5,326 bases of DNA from Bacteroidota bacterium (GTDB lineage: Bacteria > Bacteroidota > Bacteroidia > Flavobacteriales_F > PHOS-HE28), in the NCBI GenBank assembly GCA_963169595.1, contig CAUJFM010000254.1, forward strand, positions 1 through 5,326, written 5' to 3'. Numbering within the stretch: position 1 is the stretch's first letter; the number at the start of each line of letters is the position of its first letter. The notes under the pieces were generated by a model, which worked only from the letters and a program-made list of their open reading frames with translations, was not told the origin of the DNA and made no database searches. Of this stretch, positions 1 to 5,326 are shown in pieces. Made by a program: the position numbers and the translations under genes.

Positions 1-689
1 GGGTTGCCACCGCTGATGATGACGGTATCGATGGACAACTTCAGCAGGGGGAAGGTCATCGTCTCGGCGTAGAAGTACCAGATATTGCTGCGACGCACGA
101 TGGTGGCGATGGCAGCCTGGTCGGTCGTCTCCTTCCGCACGTGGACCCGGAGCACATTGGGGGTCTCGACCACCGGCAGCACCAGCGTACCCCAGGCATC
201 GGCATTCCCTGTCAGCGTACCCACCCGGGTGGCCGGGATGCCACTGGCCGTGAAGCTGGCCCCGTAGGAGTCCGTCCACGTGGTGCCATACGTGCACGGC
301 AGCTTCAGCTCCAGCACATTGTCCGTGTAGTTGATCACACCTTCGAGGGGCGTGCGGGAGCCCACGATCTCCAGGCCACCCGTGGTTACGCCCCAATAGG
401 TGGTGTCTGAACCGCCGTCGGTGGTGAGCACCTCGGCATCCGGATTGGCCGCACCCGAGGTGCCGGTCACGTCATTCACGTACCAGTTCCGGTCACTTCC
501 GGCGATCAGGTTCCAGAAGCTCATGGTGACATTGGCACCAGCAGGCGAGTTGTCCACCCAGGGGCCATTGTTCAGCACGAACTCCTGACCCGGCTGAGGA
601 ACGGAGGTGGAGGTGGTGAGGGTGGGCTGGGCCACGGCCGGTGCAGCGGCCACAACAAGTGCGAAAAGCGCGTAAGGTTTCAGTTCCAT
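1..689 (-). CDS. Secreted beta-rich protein, N-terminal part (runs off left edge)
   Basis: The minus strand is open from an ATG at 689-687 to the window edge: 229 codons plus two bases, with no stop. The product starts with a signal peptide, MELKPYALFALVVAAAPAVA, with probable cleavage after Ala20 (AVA|QP). The mature part is rich in Thr, Gly, Val, Asn and Trp and low in Lys, as expected of an exported beta-sandwich protein. Residues about 33-60 include PGQEF and GANVTMSFWNL, and about 176-183 read ETPNVLRV. From memory, this pattern resembles large secreted Bacteroidota proteins that end in a T9SS type A sorting domain; that C-terminus would lie outside the window, so T9SS export is inferred. 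No enzymatic motif is visible and the function is unknown. The gene is divergent from the nitroreductase gene, with a 146-bp gap. No Shine-Dalgarno sequence precedes the start, which is usual for Bacteroidota. The signal peptide supports this start strongly. Confidence 0.85.
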   Translation of the reverse strand, partial: MELKPYALFALVVAAAPAVAQPTLTTSTSVPQPGQEFVLNNGPWVDNSPAGANVTMSFWNLIAGSDRNWYVNDVTGTSGAANPDAEVLTTDGGSDTTYWGVTTGGLEIVGSRTPLEGVINYTDNVLELKLPCTYGTTWTDSYGASFTASGIPATRVGTLTGNADAWGTLVLPVVETPNVLRVHVRKETTDQAAIATIVRRSNIWYFYAETMTFPLLKLSIDTVIISGGN

Positions 690-757
690 CGGTAGAGGGT
701 TGCGGTTCTGCGTGGCCGGCCGCCGGTATGGAATGCCCGGGAGTTGACAACGCGGTG

Positions 758-765
758 TGAAGATA
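758..765 (-). promoter_or_regulatory. Candidate -7 promoter element for the leftward secreted-protein gene
   Basis: Read on the minus strand this is TATCTTCA, which fits the Bacteroidota -7 consensus TAnnTTTG at four of six fixed positions. It lies about 70 bp upstream of the ATG at 689, giving an untranslated leader of roughly 60 nt. No convincing -33 TTG sits about 19 bp further upstream. A similar octamer, TATCTTCG, precedes the gene at 2311. This is only a motif match. Confidence 0.3.
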
Positions 766-823
766 AGACGGGGAGGAAGACCATTCCGCTGCCCAAGCAC
801 GCGAGGTGGACGCCCCGATCGCT

Positions 824-831
824 TCTCTTTG
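824..831 (+). promoter_or_regulatory. Candidate -7 promoter element next to the nitroreductase start
   Basis: TCTCTTTG matches TAnnTTTG at five of six fixed positions and ends four bases before the ATG at 836. If it is a real -7 element, transcription would begin at or very near the start codon and the mRNA would be leaderless or nearly so. No clear -33 element is present. A chance match is quite possible. Confidence 0.22.
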
Positions 832-835
832 CAGC

Positions 836-1420
836 ATGAAATTCAGCGTGAGCGAGATCAGCGACCTGATCAGGTACCGCCGCACCATCTATCCGAAGGA
901 CTACACCGATCGCGCCGTGCACCGCGAGATCGTGGAGCGCATCCTCACCAACGGCACCTGGGCCCCCACCCATGGGATGACACAGCCCTGGCGTTTCACG
1001 GTCTACACCGGTGAGGCCCGCCAGCGTCTGAGCGACTTCCTGGGCGAGGTATACCGCTCCACGACCCCGCCGGAGAAGTTCATGCCACGCAAGTTCGAGA
1101 CCATCACGCAACGTCCCCTGCAGAGCAGTGTGGTCATCGCCATCGGCCTGGTACGCGACCCCAACGGCAAGATCAACGAACGCGACGAGCTGCTGGCCGT
1201 GGCCTGTGCGGTGCAGAACATGCACCTGACCTGCGCCGCCTATGGACTGGGCGCGTTCTGGGCCACCGGAGGCCCCATGACCGGACCAGCCATGCGCGAC
1301 CACCTCGGTCTCGGCCCCAACGACCAGGCCATGGGGCTGTTCTACATCGGCTATCCCGCCATTGAATGGCCGAAAGGCTACCGCAAACCACTGGACCAAC
1401 TGGTGACGTGGGAGGAATGA
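836..1420 (+). CDS. Nitroreductase family protein (YdjA-like FMN oxidoreductase)
   Basis: The 194-residue product is close to the usual size of small single-domain nitroreductases (E. coli YdjA is about 183 residues). Family landmarks occur in order: an N-terminal helix with the FMN-phosphate-binding type Arg-Arg motif (RYRRT, residues 13-17); APTHGMTQPWRF at 43-54, matching the APxHxxxQPWxF signature of YdjA-like members; GLGAFWATGG at 137-146; and GLFYIGYP at 167-174, matching the C-terminal GxxYxGxP strand. Such enzymes are cytosolic FMN-dependent homodimers that use NAD(P)H to reduce nitro compounds, quinones or similar acceptors; the physiological substrate here cannot be read from sequence. 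I chose ATG 836 because the frame extends upstream only to a GTG at 806, which adds ten residues unlike the family N-terminus. An 87-bp gap separates it from the next co-directional gene. The family call is confident; the substrate is unknown. Confidence 0.93.
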   Translation: MKFSVSEISDLIRYRRTIYPKDYTDRAVHREIVERILTNGTWAPTHGMTQPWRFTVYTGEARQRLSDFLGEVYRSTTPPEKFMPRKFETITQRPLQSSVVIAIGLVRDPNGKINERDELLAVACAVQNMHLTCAAYGLGAFWATGGPMTGPAMRDHLGLGPNDQAMGLFYIGYPAIEWPKGYRKPLDQLVTWEE

Positions 1421-1493
1421 TGCGAAGCCCAGCGTTCCCTGGCGCACCGGTGCCGTTGCCCTGCCAGCCCTTCCTCGCCGTGCATCCGTGACG

Positions 1494-1501
1494 CATCTTT
1501 G
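1494..1501 (+). promoter_or_regulatory. Candidate -7 promoter element next to the beta-barrel gene start
   Basis: CATCTTTG matches TAnnTTTG at five of six fixed positions and ends six bases before the ATG at 1508, a spacing similar to that seen before the nitroreductase gene. If functional it would give a leaderless or near-leaderless transcript. The expected -33 TTG about 19 bp upstream is not evident. Low confidence. Confidence 0.25.
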
Positions 1502-1507
1502 CCCGTG

Positions 1508-2245
1508 ATGTCCTTCCCCGCCCGCCTCCTGCAGCACGCCCTGCTGTTGACCCTGCTGCTGACGGGCGTTCACAGCGCGGCGCAGAAGGGTGTCACCACC
1601 CTGGGCCTGCAGGTGAAACCGGTGCTCCCGCTGGAGTTCTTCGACCCGCTCACCACCATGCAGCGTGAACACCTCACCGGCGAGGTGGAGCTCACCGGAG
1701 GGCTGGCCTTCGGCATGAGCATGCGCGTGGGCATCAGCGACCTGTTCTCGCTGGAAACGGGGCTGGGCCAGATCACCCGACGGTTCGACTTCCGGATCGT
1801 GAACGACACGAGCGGCTATGCCGATGGGTCACAGGTGCGGTTGGTGGGCTATGAACTGCCGCTGGCAGGCCTGGTGTACATCCGGCTGGGGCAATACCTG
1901 TGGATGAACACCGCGCTGGGCGGCAGCTTCGACTTCTACGCCAGCGATGTGCAGCGGGATGTGCTCGAAGGCCGGGTCTACCTCTTCCGGCGCAACTGGG
2001 CCCAGATGGCCGTGATCGGTAACCTGGGCGTGGAGTATCGCACCCCGAAGAGCGGCATCATCTACCTGGGCGCCACCTTCCACCGCACCTTCGCCCCGGT
2101 GGCGCTGGCCGAGCTCACCTATTACGGTCCCAACTACTTCCCCTACCGCATGCAGGCCGAACTGCAGGGCACCTACCTCACCGTGGACCTCCGCTATTAC
2201 TTCCACGAGGACCCCGACCGCATGAAGGCCCGCCGGAAGAAGTGA
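1508..2245 (+). CDS. Outer-membrane beta-barrel protein
   Basis: The 245-residue product has a signal peptide with a hydrophobic core at residues 11-21 (ALLLTLLLTGV) and probable cleavage after SAA (residue 25), before Gln26. The mature part alternates short amphipathic strands with turns, for example the stretches around GGLAFGMSMRVGI, FSLETGLGQI, LAGLVYIRLGQYLWMNTALG and GIIYLGATFHRTF. It ends in a strand TYLTVDLRYYF (residues 222-232) with alternating hydrophobic residues and a terminal aromatic, as in outer-membrane barrels. A short basic tail, residues 233-245, follows and is probably periplasmic. This fits the broad outer-membrane beta-barrel (PorT-like) group of Bacteroidota, whose members mostly lack a known function. 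The frame extends to a TTG at 1499, but ATG 1508 gives a more normal signal peptide. The next gene, a T9SS cargo, begins 65 bp downstream; a functional link is possible but not shown. Confidence 0.82.
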   Translation: MSFPARLLQHALLLTLLLTGVHSAAQKGVTTLGLQVKPVLPLEFFDPLTTMQREHLTGEVELTGGLAFGMSMRVGISDLFSLETGLGQITRRFDFRIVNDTSGYADGSQVRLVGYELPLAGLVYIRLGQYLWMNTALGGSFDFYASDVQRDVLEGRVYLFRRNWAQMAVIGNLGVEYRTPKSGIIYLGATFHRTFAPVALAELTYYGPNYFPYRMQAELQGTYLTVDLRYYFHEDPDRMKARRKK

Positions 2246-2274
2246 CCGTCACATGCGGGTGAAAGTGGGCCGGA

Positions 2275-2282
2275 TATCTTCG
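2275..2282 (+). promoter_or_regulatory. Candidate -7 promoter element for the T9SS cargo gene
   Basis: TATCTTCG matches the Bacteroidota -7 consensus TAnnTTTG at five of six fixed positions. It lies 28 bp before the ATG at 2311, implying a leader of roughly 20-25 nt, which is reasonable spacing. It sits in the 65-bp gap after the beta-barrel gene, so the downstream gene may have its own promoter. No -33 TTG is seen at the standard distance. Confidence 0.35.
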
Positions 2283-2310
2283 TCGGCACACCAAGACCAC
2301 CACCATTCAC

Positions 2311-4455
2311 ATGCGACCATTCTACACCCTGGCCCTGCTGCTGGGGATTGCGGCCACACCTGCCCTGGCCCAGCCCGCCAACGATGCCTGCGGCAATGCC
2401 ACGGCCGTGACCTGCGGCAACACCTATGCCGGCACCACGGTCAACGCCACCGACGACGTGGCCCTGAACTGCGGCACCCCTGTCACCGCACCCGGCGTGT
2501 GGTACGTGCTGGAGGGCACCGGCCAGCAGGTGGTGGTGAACACCTGCGATAATGCAGGCTACGACACCAAGCTCAACGTGTATACCGGCGGCTGCGGCAA
2601 CTTCACCTGCGTGGCCGGCAACGACGATGGCTGCGGACTGGCCAGCAGCGTGGGCTTCGTGGCCGAACAGGGCGTGACCTACCACATCCTGGCGCAAGGC
2701 TACAACGGACTCACCGGCACCTTCAACCTGGAGGTGGAATGCACACCCATCACCCTCGATGCCTGTCTGGGCGCGGCCCCCATCGCCTGCGGCCAGGTGG
2801 TGGACGGCAACACCACAGATGCCACCTCGGACAATGCACCCGAGTGTGGCACGGGCATCGAAGCGCCGGGGGAATGGTACACCTTCAGCGGGGTGGAGGG
2901 TCAGGTGATCCTGAGCACCTGTCCCAATTCGGCCTACGACACCCGTCTCAACGTGTACAGCGGCACCTGCGGCAGCCTGGTGTGCGTGACCGGCAACGAC
3001 GACTTCCCCGGTGCGCTGTGCTCCCAAGCGGTGTTCGAGGCTTCCGCAGCGACCACGTACTACGTTCTGGTGCAGGGCTACAGTGGCAACACCGGTGCCT
3101 ACACCCTCACCATGACCTGCAACAGCTGCTCCACACCCACCGCAGTGACCATCGATGCGCTGGACACCAGTGCCAACGTGGACTGGGAAAGCGCGGAGGA
3201 GGGAGCGACCTACACCGTGGAATACGGTGCCGTGGGCTTCACCCCCGGCACGGGCACCGCCATCACCGGCAGCATCCCGGCCAATGGCCCACCCGTGAAC
3301 CTGGCCCCGCTTACCCTGGCCACCAGCTACCATGTGTACATCACGCAGGATTGCGGCGACGAGCAAAGCACTGTGGGGCCCATCACCTTCAGCACCCAGG
3401 ATCAACCGCTTGCCACGAACGCCCTGTGCGACGGCGCGCTGGCGCTGGCCTGCGGAGGCGCAGTGGACGGCAACACCGCGAACGGTGCCGTGGCCGCTGC
3501 CCCCACCTGCGGACCGGCGAACATCAGCTCCCGCGGTCTGTGGTACACCTTCACCGGTGATGGCCAGGAGGTGACGCTGAGCACCTGTGGCAATGCGGGC
3601 TACGACACCAAGATCAGCGTGTTCAGCGGAAGTTGTGGCAACTTCACCTGTGTATCGGGCAATGACGATGCACCTGGCTGCCCCGGTAATACCAGCCAGG
3701 TGGTGTTCCCCAGCACAGCCGGCACCACCTACTGGGTCTACGTGCATGGCTACGGCAACGCGCAGGGCACTTTCACCCTGAGCATGAACTGTGTGCCGGG
3801 ATGCACGCCCGTGGAGAACGACAACTGCACCACCGCCACGCCGCTGACCCTACAACCCCTCGGAGGCTGCGAATCCAGCACGGGCACCACGCTGTGCGCC
3901 TACGCCCCCACCACGCCCAACCCGCCCTGCGATCCCTTTGCCCCCATCAATGATGTGTGGTACAGCTTCAACACTGGATGGGCCACGGATGTGGAGATCC
4001 TGCTCGAGCTGGTGGACGCCACCGCGGTGAACGCCGCGCTCTACACCGCCTGCGAAGCCCCCGTGTACCTGGAATGCTGGACGGAGGTGGATGGGTCCAT
4101 CAATGTGACCGGCCTGCCGCAGAACACCGAACTGCTGCTGCGCGTGTGGAACGGCGGCGGCAATGAGGCGGGCTCCTTCACGGTATGCGTGGAGGCCGAC
4201 ATCACCACCAGTGTGGAGGAACAGCGCCTGACCACCACCCGGTTGTGGCCGGTACCTACCACTACCACGCTCACCGTGCAACCGGTGGCCGGCGTGAAGC
4301 AGTTGCAGGTACTGGACATGCAGGGCCGTATTGTGTCCACGCATGGCCTCCATGGCGCGGACCAGGTCACGATCACCGTGGATGCCCTCGTACCCGGTGT
4401 GTACCTGCTCCGCGGTGATGACGGACGCCAGCTCGGCCGCTTCGCAAAGGAGTGA
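2311..4455 (+). CDS. Secreted multidomain protein with PPC-type repeats, Fn3-like domain and T9SS type A sorting domain
   Basis: The 714-residue product begins with a signal peptide (hydrophobic core about 6-16, cleavage after ALA at 18-20, before Gln21). Domains in order are: PPC-type repeat 1, residues 22-148; repeat 2, 150-270; a fibronectin type III-like domain, about 274-363; repeat 3, 369-494; a divergent fourth repeat, about 501-629; and a T9SS type A C-terminal domain, about 638-714. Repeats 1-3 share G(V/E/L)WY(V/T), then YDT(K/R) at 84, 209 and 431, a (V/F)(Y/S)xGxCG segment, CVxGNDD, and a closing strand ending in Cys. The tail has the expected LQVLDMQGRIV, LVPGVYLLR and final RFAKE. 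Such proteins cross the inner membrane by Sec and the outer membrane by T9SS, and are then released or surface-anchored. No protease triad or other catalytic motif is visible, so an adhesive, binding or structural role is inferred. The gene converges with the CorC-family gene 52 bp away. Confidence 0.92.
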   Translation: MRPFYTLALLLGIAATPALAQPANDACGNATAVTCGNTYAGTTVNATDDVALNCGTPVTAPGVWYVLEGTGQQVVVNTCDNAGYDTKLNVYTGGCGNFTCVAGNDDGCGLASSVGFVAEQGVTYHILAQGYNGLTGTFNLEVECTPITLDACLGAAPIACGQVVDGNTTDATSDNAPECGTGIEAPGEWYTFSGVEGQVILSTCPNSAYDTRLNVYSGTCGSLVCVTGNDDFPGALCSQAVFEASAATTYYVLVQGYSGNTGAYTLTMTCNSCSTPTAVTIDALDTSANVDWESAEEGATYTVEYGAVGFTPGTGTAITGSIPANGPPVNLAPLTLATSYHVYITQDCGDEQSTVGPITFSTQDQPLATNALCDGALALACGGAVDGNTANGAVAAAPTCGPANISSRGLWYTFTGDGQEVTLSTCGNAGYDTKISVFSGSCGNFTCVSGNDDAPGCPGNTSQVVFPSTAGTTYWVYVHGYGNAQGTFTLSMNCVPGCTPVENDNCTTATPLTLQPLGGCESSTGTTLCAYAPTTPNPPCDPFAPINDVWYSFNTGWATDVEILLELVDATAVNAALYTACEAPVYLECWTEVDGSINVTGLPQNTELLLRVWNGGGNEAGSFTVCVEADITTSVEEQRLTTTRLWPVPTTTTLTVQPVAGVKQLQVLDMQGRIVSTHGLHGADQVTITVDALVPGVYLLRGDDGRQLGRFAKE
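2374..4197 (+). repeat. Tandem PPC-type protein repeats, three conserved and one divergent
   Basis: Units lie at 2374-2754, 2758-3120, 3415-3792 and 3811-4197, about 120-130 codons each. An Fn3-like segment of about 90 codons separates units 2 and 3. Units 1-3 each carry eight cysteines in the same order, which would allow four disulfides per unit. Units 1 and 3 are closest: both encode CGNAGYDTK- or CDNAGYDTK-like and CGNFTCV segments, with similar DNA around 2590-2627 and 3634-3671. Unit 4 has seven cysteines, lacks the YDT and GNDD motifs, but keeps the DVWYSF strand and the closing strand. The pattern suggests duplication followed by divergence. The repetition is at protein level; synonymous sites have drifted, so recent exact duplication is unlikely. 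Confidence 0.8.
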
Positions 4456-4478
4456 GCGACCGCTCAGTGAACGTGAAT

Positions 4479-4502
4479 GGCCCGGTGTGATGCCGGGCCT
4501 TT
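4479..4502 (+). terminator. Hairpin terminator between convergent genes
   Basis: GGCCCGG and CCGGGCC form a perfect 7-bp GC-rich stem around a 7-nt loop, followed by three T residues on the plus strand. It begins 23 bp after the stop of the T9SS cargo gene and ends just before the stop of the minus-strand CorC-family gene. The U-tract is short, so intrinsic termination may be weak. It could serve both strands, but the minus-strand side lacks a T-run. A smaller dyad, TGAGC-GACC-GCTCA, overlaps the stop codon at 4453-4466. Confidence 0.6.
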
Positions 4503-4507
4503 CCCAT

Positions 4508-5326
4508 TCATTCCCCTGGCTGCAAGATCACCTTGTCGATGCGGGCGCCGTCCATATCCACCACCTCGATGCGCATGCCCATCCAGGTGAGGTGGTCGCC
4601 AGCCCGAGGCACACGGCCCAACTGATAGATGACCAGGCCGCCGATGGTGTCCACATCCACATCGCGCATCAACTGCGCCCGGCCCAAACGCCCGAGCAGT
4701 TCGTGGAGCGGATACTGCCCATCCACCAGCCACGATCCATCCTCCCGGCGCACGAGGGTGAACTCCTCCTTGTGGAAATCGCTCACATCACCCACCAACG
4801 CCAGCAGGATATCGCTGAGCGTGAGCAGGCCCATGGTGGCTCCCACCTCGTCCGTTACGATGGCATGATGCCTGCCCGACCGCTTGAACTCTTCCAACGC
4901 GCGATAGGCCGGCATGTTCTCGTGCAGGTACTGCACCTCCTGCAGCAGGCGGTCCAGCTGGAAGTCCGGCTTGTCCAAGTTCAGGATCAGGTCCTTCAGG
5001 CTCACCATGCCCAGCAGGTCCTCTGAGCCCTCGCCCACGACCGGATACACGGAATGCACGGTGGCATGCAGGATATCCCGCACCTGTTCGCGGTCCATCG
5101 TGGTGTTCATCATCACCAGATCGGTGCGGTGGGTCATCAGGGAGCTCACACGGCGGTCGCCCAGGGTGAAGACGCGTTCCACGATATCATGCTCAATGGC
5201 CTGAACGGCGCCGCCTTGGGCGCCTTCCTGCACCATGGCCCGGATCTCCTCCTCGGTGACCCCGCCACCCACCTGGGCCTTCACGCCCATGATCCGGAGC
5301 AGAACGTTGCTGCTCTTCGTGAGCAT
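4508..5326 (-). CDS. HlyC/CorC (CNNM/CBS) family transporter, C-terminal part (runs off right edge)
   Basis: The 272 residues visible are the cytosolic part of a hemolysin-family/CorC protein. Residues 1-16 (LTKSSNVLLRIMGVK) resemble the end of the CNNM (DUF21) membrane domain. A linker helix with TEEEIRAMVQEGAQGGAV (24-41) and the hallmark LGDRRVSSLMTHRTDLV (55-71) follows. A CBS pair then spans about 60-120 and 130-180, with VSLKDLI at 108-114 and LTLSDILLAL at 168-177. A CorC_HlyC transporter-associated domain occupies about 195-270. Family members are usually about 420-450 residues, so roughly 150-180 N-terminal residues, including the transmembrane helices, should lie beyond 5326. The ATG at the window edge is therefore probably an internal methionine. 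Relatives are implicated in Mg2+ or Co2+ transport or efflux, with CBS domains binding adenine nucleotides; Bacteroidota GldE is a related gliding-associated protein, but I cannot assign that identity. The stop is at 4510-4508. Confidence 0.93.
   Translation of the reverse strand: MLTKSSNVLLRIMGVKAQVGGGVTEEEIRAMVQEGAQGGAVQAIEHDIVERVFTLGDRRVSSLMTHRTDLVMMNTTMDREQVRDILHATVHSVYPVVGEGSEDLLGMVSLKDLILNLDKPDFQLDRLLQEVQYLHENMPAYRALEEFKRSGRHHAIVTDEVGATMGLLTLSDILLALVGDVSDFHKEEFTLVRREDGSWLVDGQYPLHELLGRLGRAQLMRDVDVDTIGGLVIYQLGRVPRAGDHLTWMGMRIEVVDMDGARIDKVILQPGE

Noticed and set aside
1444..1453. Perfect 10-bp palindrome GCACCGGTGC between the nitroreductase and barrel genes
   Set aside because: It has no loop and no T-tract, so it does not look like a terminator. 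A 10-bp palindrome in GC-rich DNA can arise by chance, and no second copy was noticed to support an operator.
680..1672. A 330-codon open frame on the minus strand across the nitroreductase and barrel genes
   Set aside because: It is antisense to a recognisable nitroreductase, spans an intergenic gap and also overlaps the start of the leftward secreted gene. No family resemblance is visible.
2739..3560. A 273-codon plus-strand frame overlapping the T9SS cargo gene
   Set aside because: It is a frame-shifted shadow with His-, Arg- and Gly-rich low-complexity translation, contained within the much better supported frame.
2197..3747. A 516-codon open frame on the minus strand opposite the T9SS cargo gene
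   Set aside because: Its translation is rich in Gly, Ala, His, Val and Arg without domain structure, and it lies opposite a gene with clear signal peptide, repeats and sorting domain. Long antisense frames are expected in GC-rich genes with strong third-position bias.
2374..3792. Possible CRISPR-like or satellite DNA repeats
   Set aside because: The repetition follows codons and protein domains of about 120 residues, with synonymous differences between units, so it is protein repeat structure and not a DNA array.
4331..5026. A 231-codon plus-strand frame crossing the convergent intergenic gap
   Set aside because: It overlaps the sorting-domain end of one gene and is antisense to conserved CBS domains of the other, and it crosses the hairpin terminator.
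1..5326. Mobile elements, tRNA or rRNA genes, toxin-antitoxin or defence genes
   Set aside because: No transposase, integrase, inverted-repeat ends, tRNA-like cloverleaf or recognised defence domain could be seen by reading both strands.

Overview
This 5.3 kb window looks like chromosomal DNA from a GC-rich member of the Bacteroidota, probably a Flavobacteriales-type genome of the kind common in environmental assemblies. The main evidence is a secreted multidomain protein ending in a type IX secretion (T9SS) type A sorting domain. Supporting points are signal peptides ending Ala-Gln, a beta-barrel outer-membrane protein, no clear Shine-Dalgarno sequences, and motifs resembling the Bacteroidota -7 promoter element (TAnnTTTG) upstream of several genes. 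The placement is inferred; no marker gene is present.

Layout, left to right. (1) Positions 1-689, minus strand: the first 229 codons of a secreted beta-rich protein that runs off the left edge. (2) Positions 690-835: a 146-bp divergent intergenic region. (3) 836-1420, plus: a small YdjA-like nitroreductase-family flavoprotein. (4) 1508-2245, plus: an outer-membrane beta-barrel protein with a signal peptide. (5) 2311-4455, plus: a 714-residue secreted protein with three closely similar eight-cysteine PPC-type repeats, a fibronectin type III-like domain between repeats 2 and 3, a divergent fourth repeat, and a T9SS type A sorting domain. (6) About 4479-4502: a GC-rich hairpin in the 52-bp gap between convergent genes. 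(7) 4508-5326, minus: the C-terminal 272 residues of a HlyC/CorC (CNNM/CBS) membrane transporter-family protein, whose membrane domain lies beyond the right edge.

Four of the five genes encode cell-envelope or exported proteins, but they do not form an obvious pathway. The three plus-strand genes are co-directional with gaps of 87 and 65 bp and could be partly co-transcribed, though candidate promoter motifs precede each. I see no RNA genes, mobile elements, CRISPR arrays, phage genes or defence system, and no convincing sign of a previously undescribed system. The items most worth a second look are the cysteine pattern and domain order of the T9SS cargo, its atypical sorting motif, the edge-truncated secreted gene, and the very short spacing between promoter-like motifs and two start codons.
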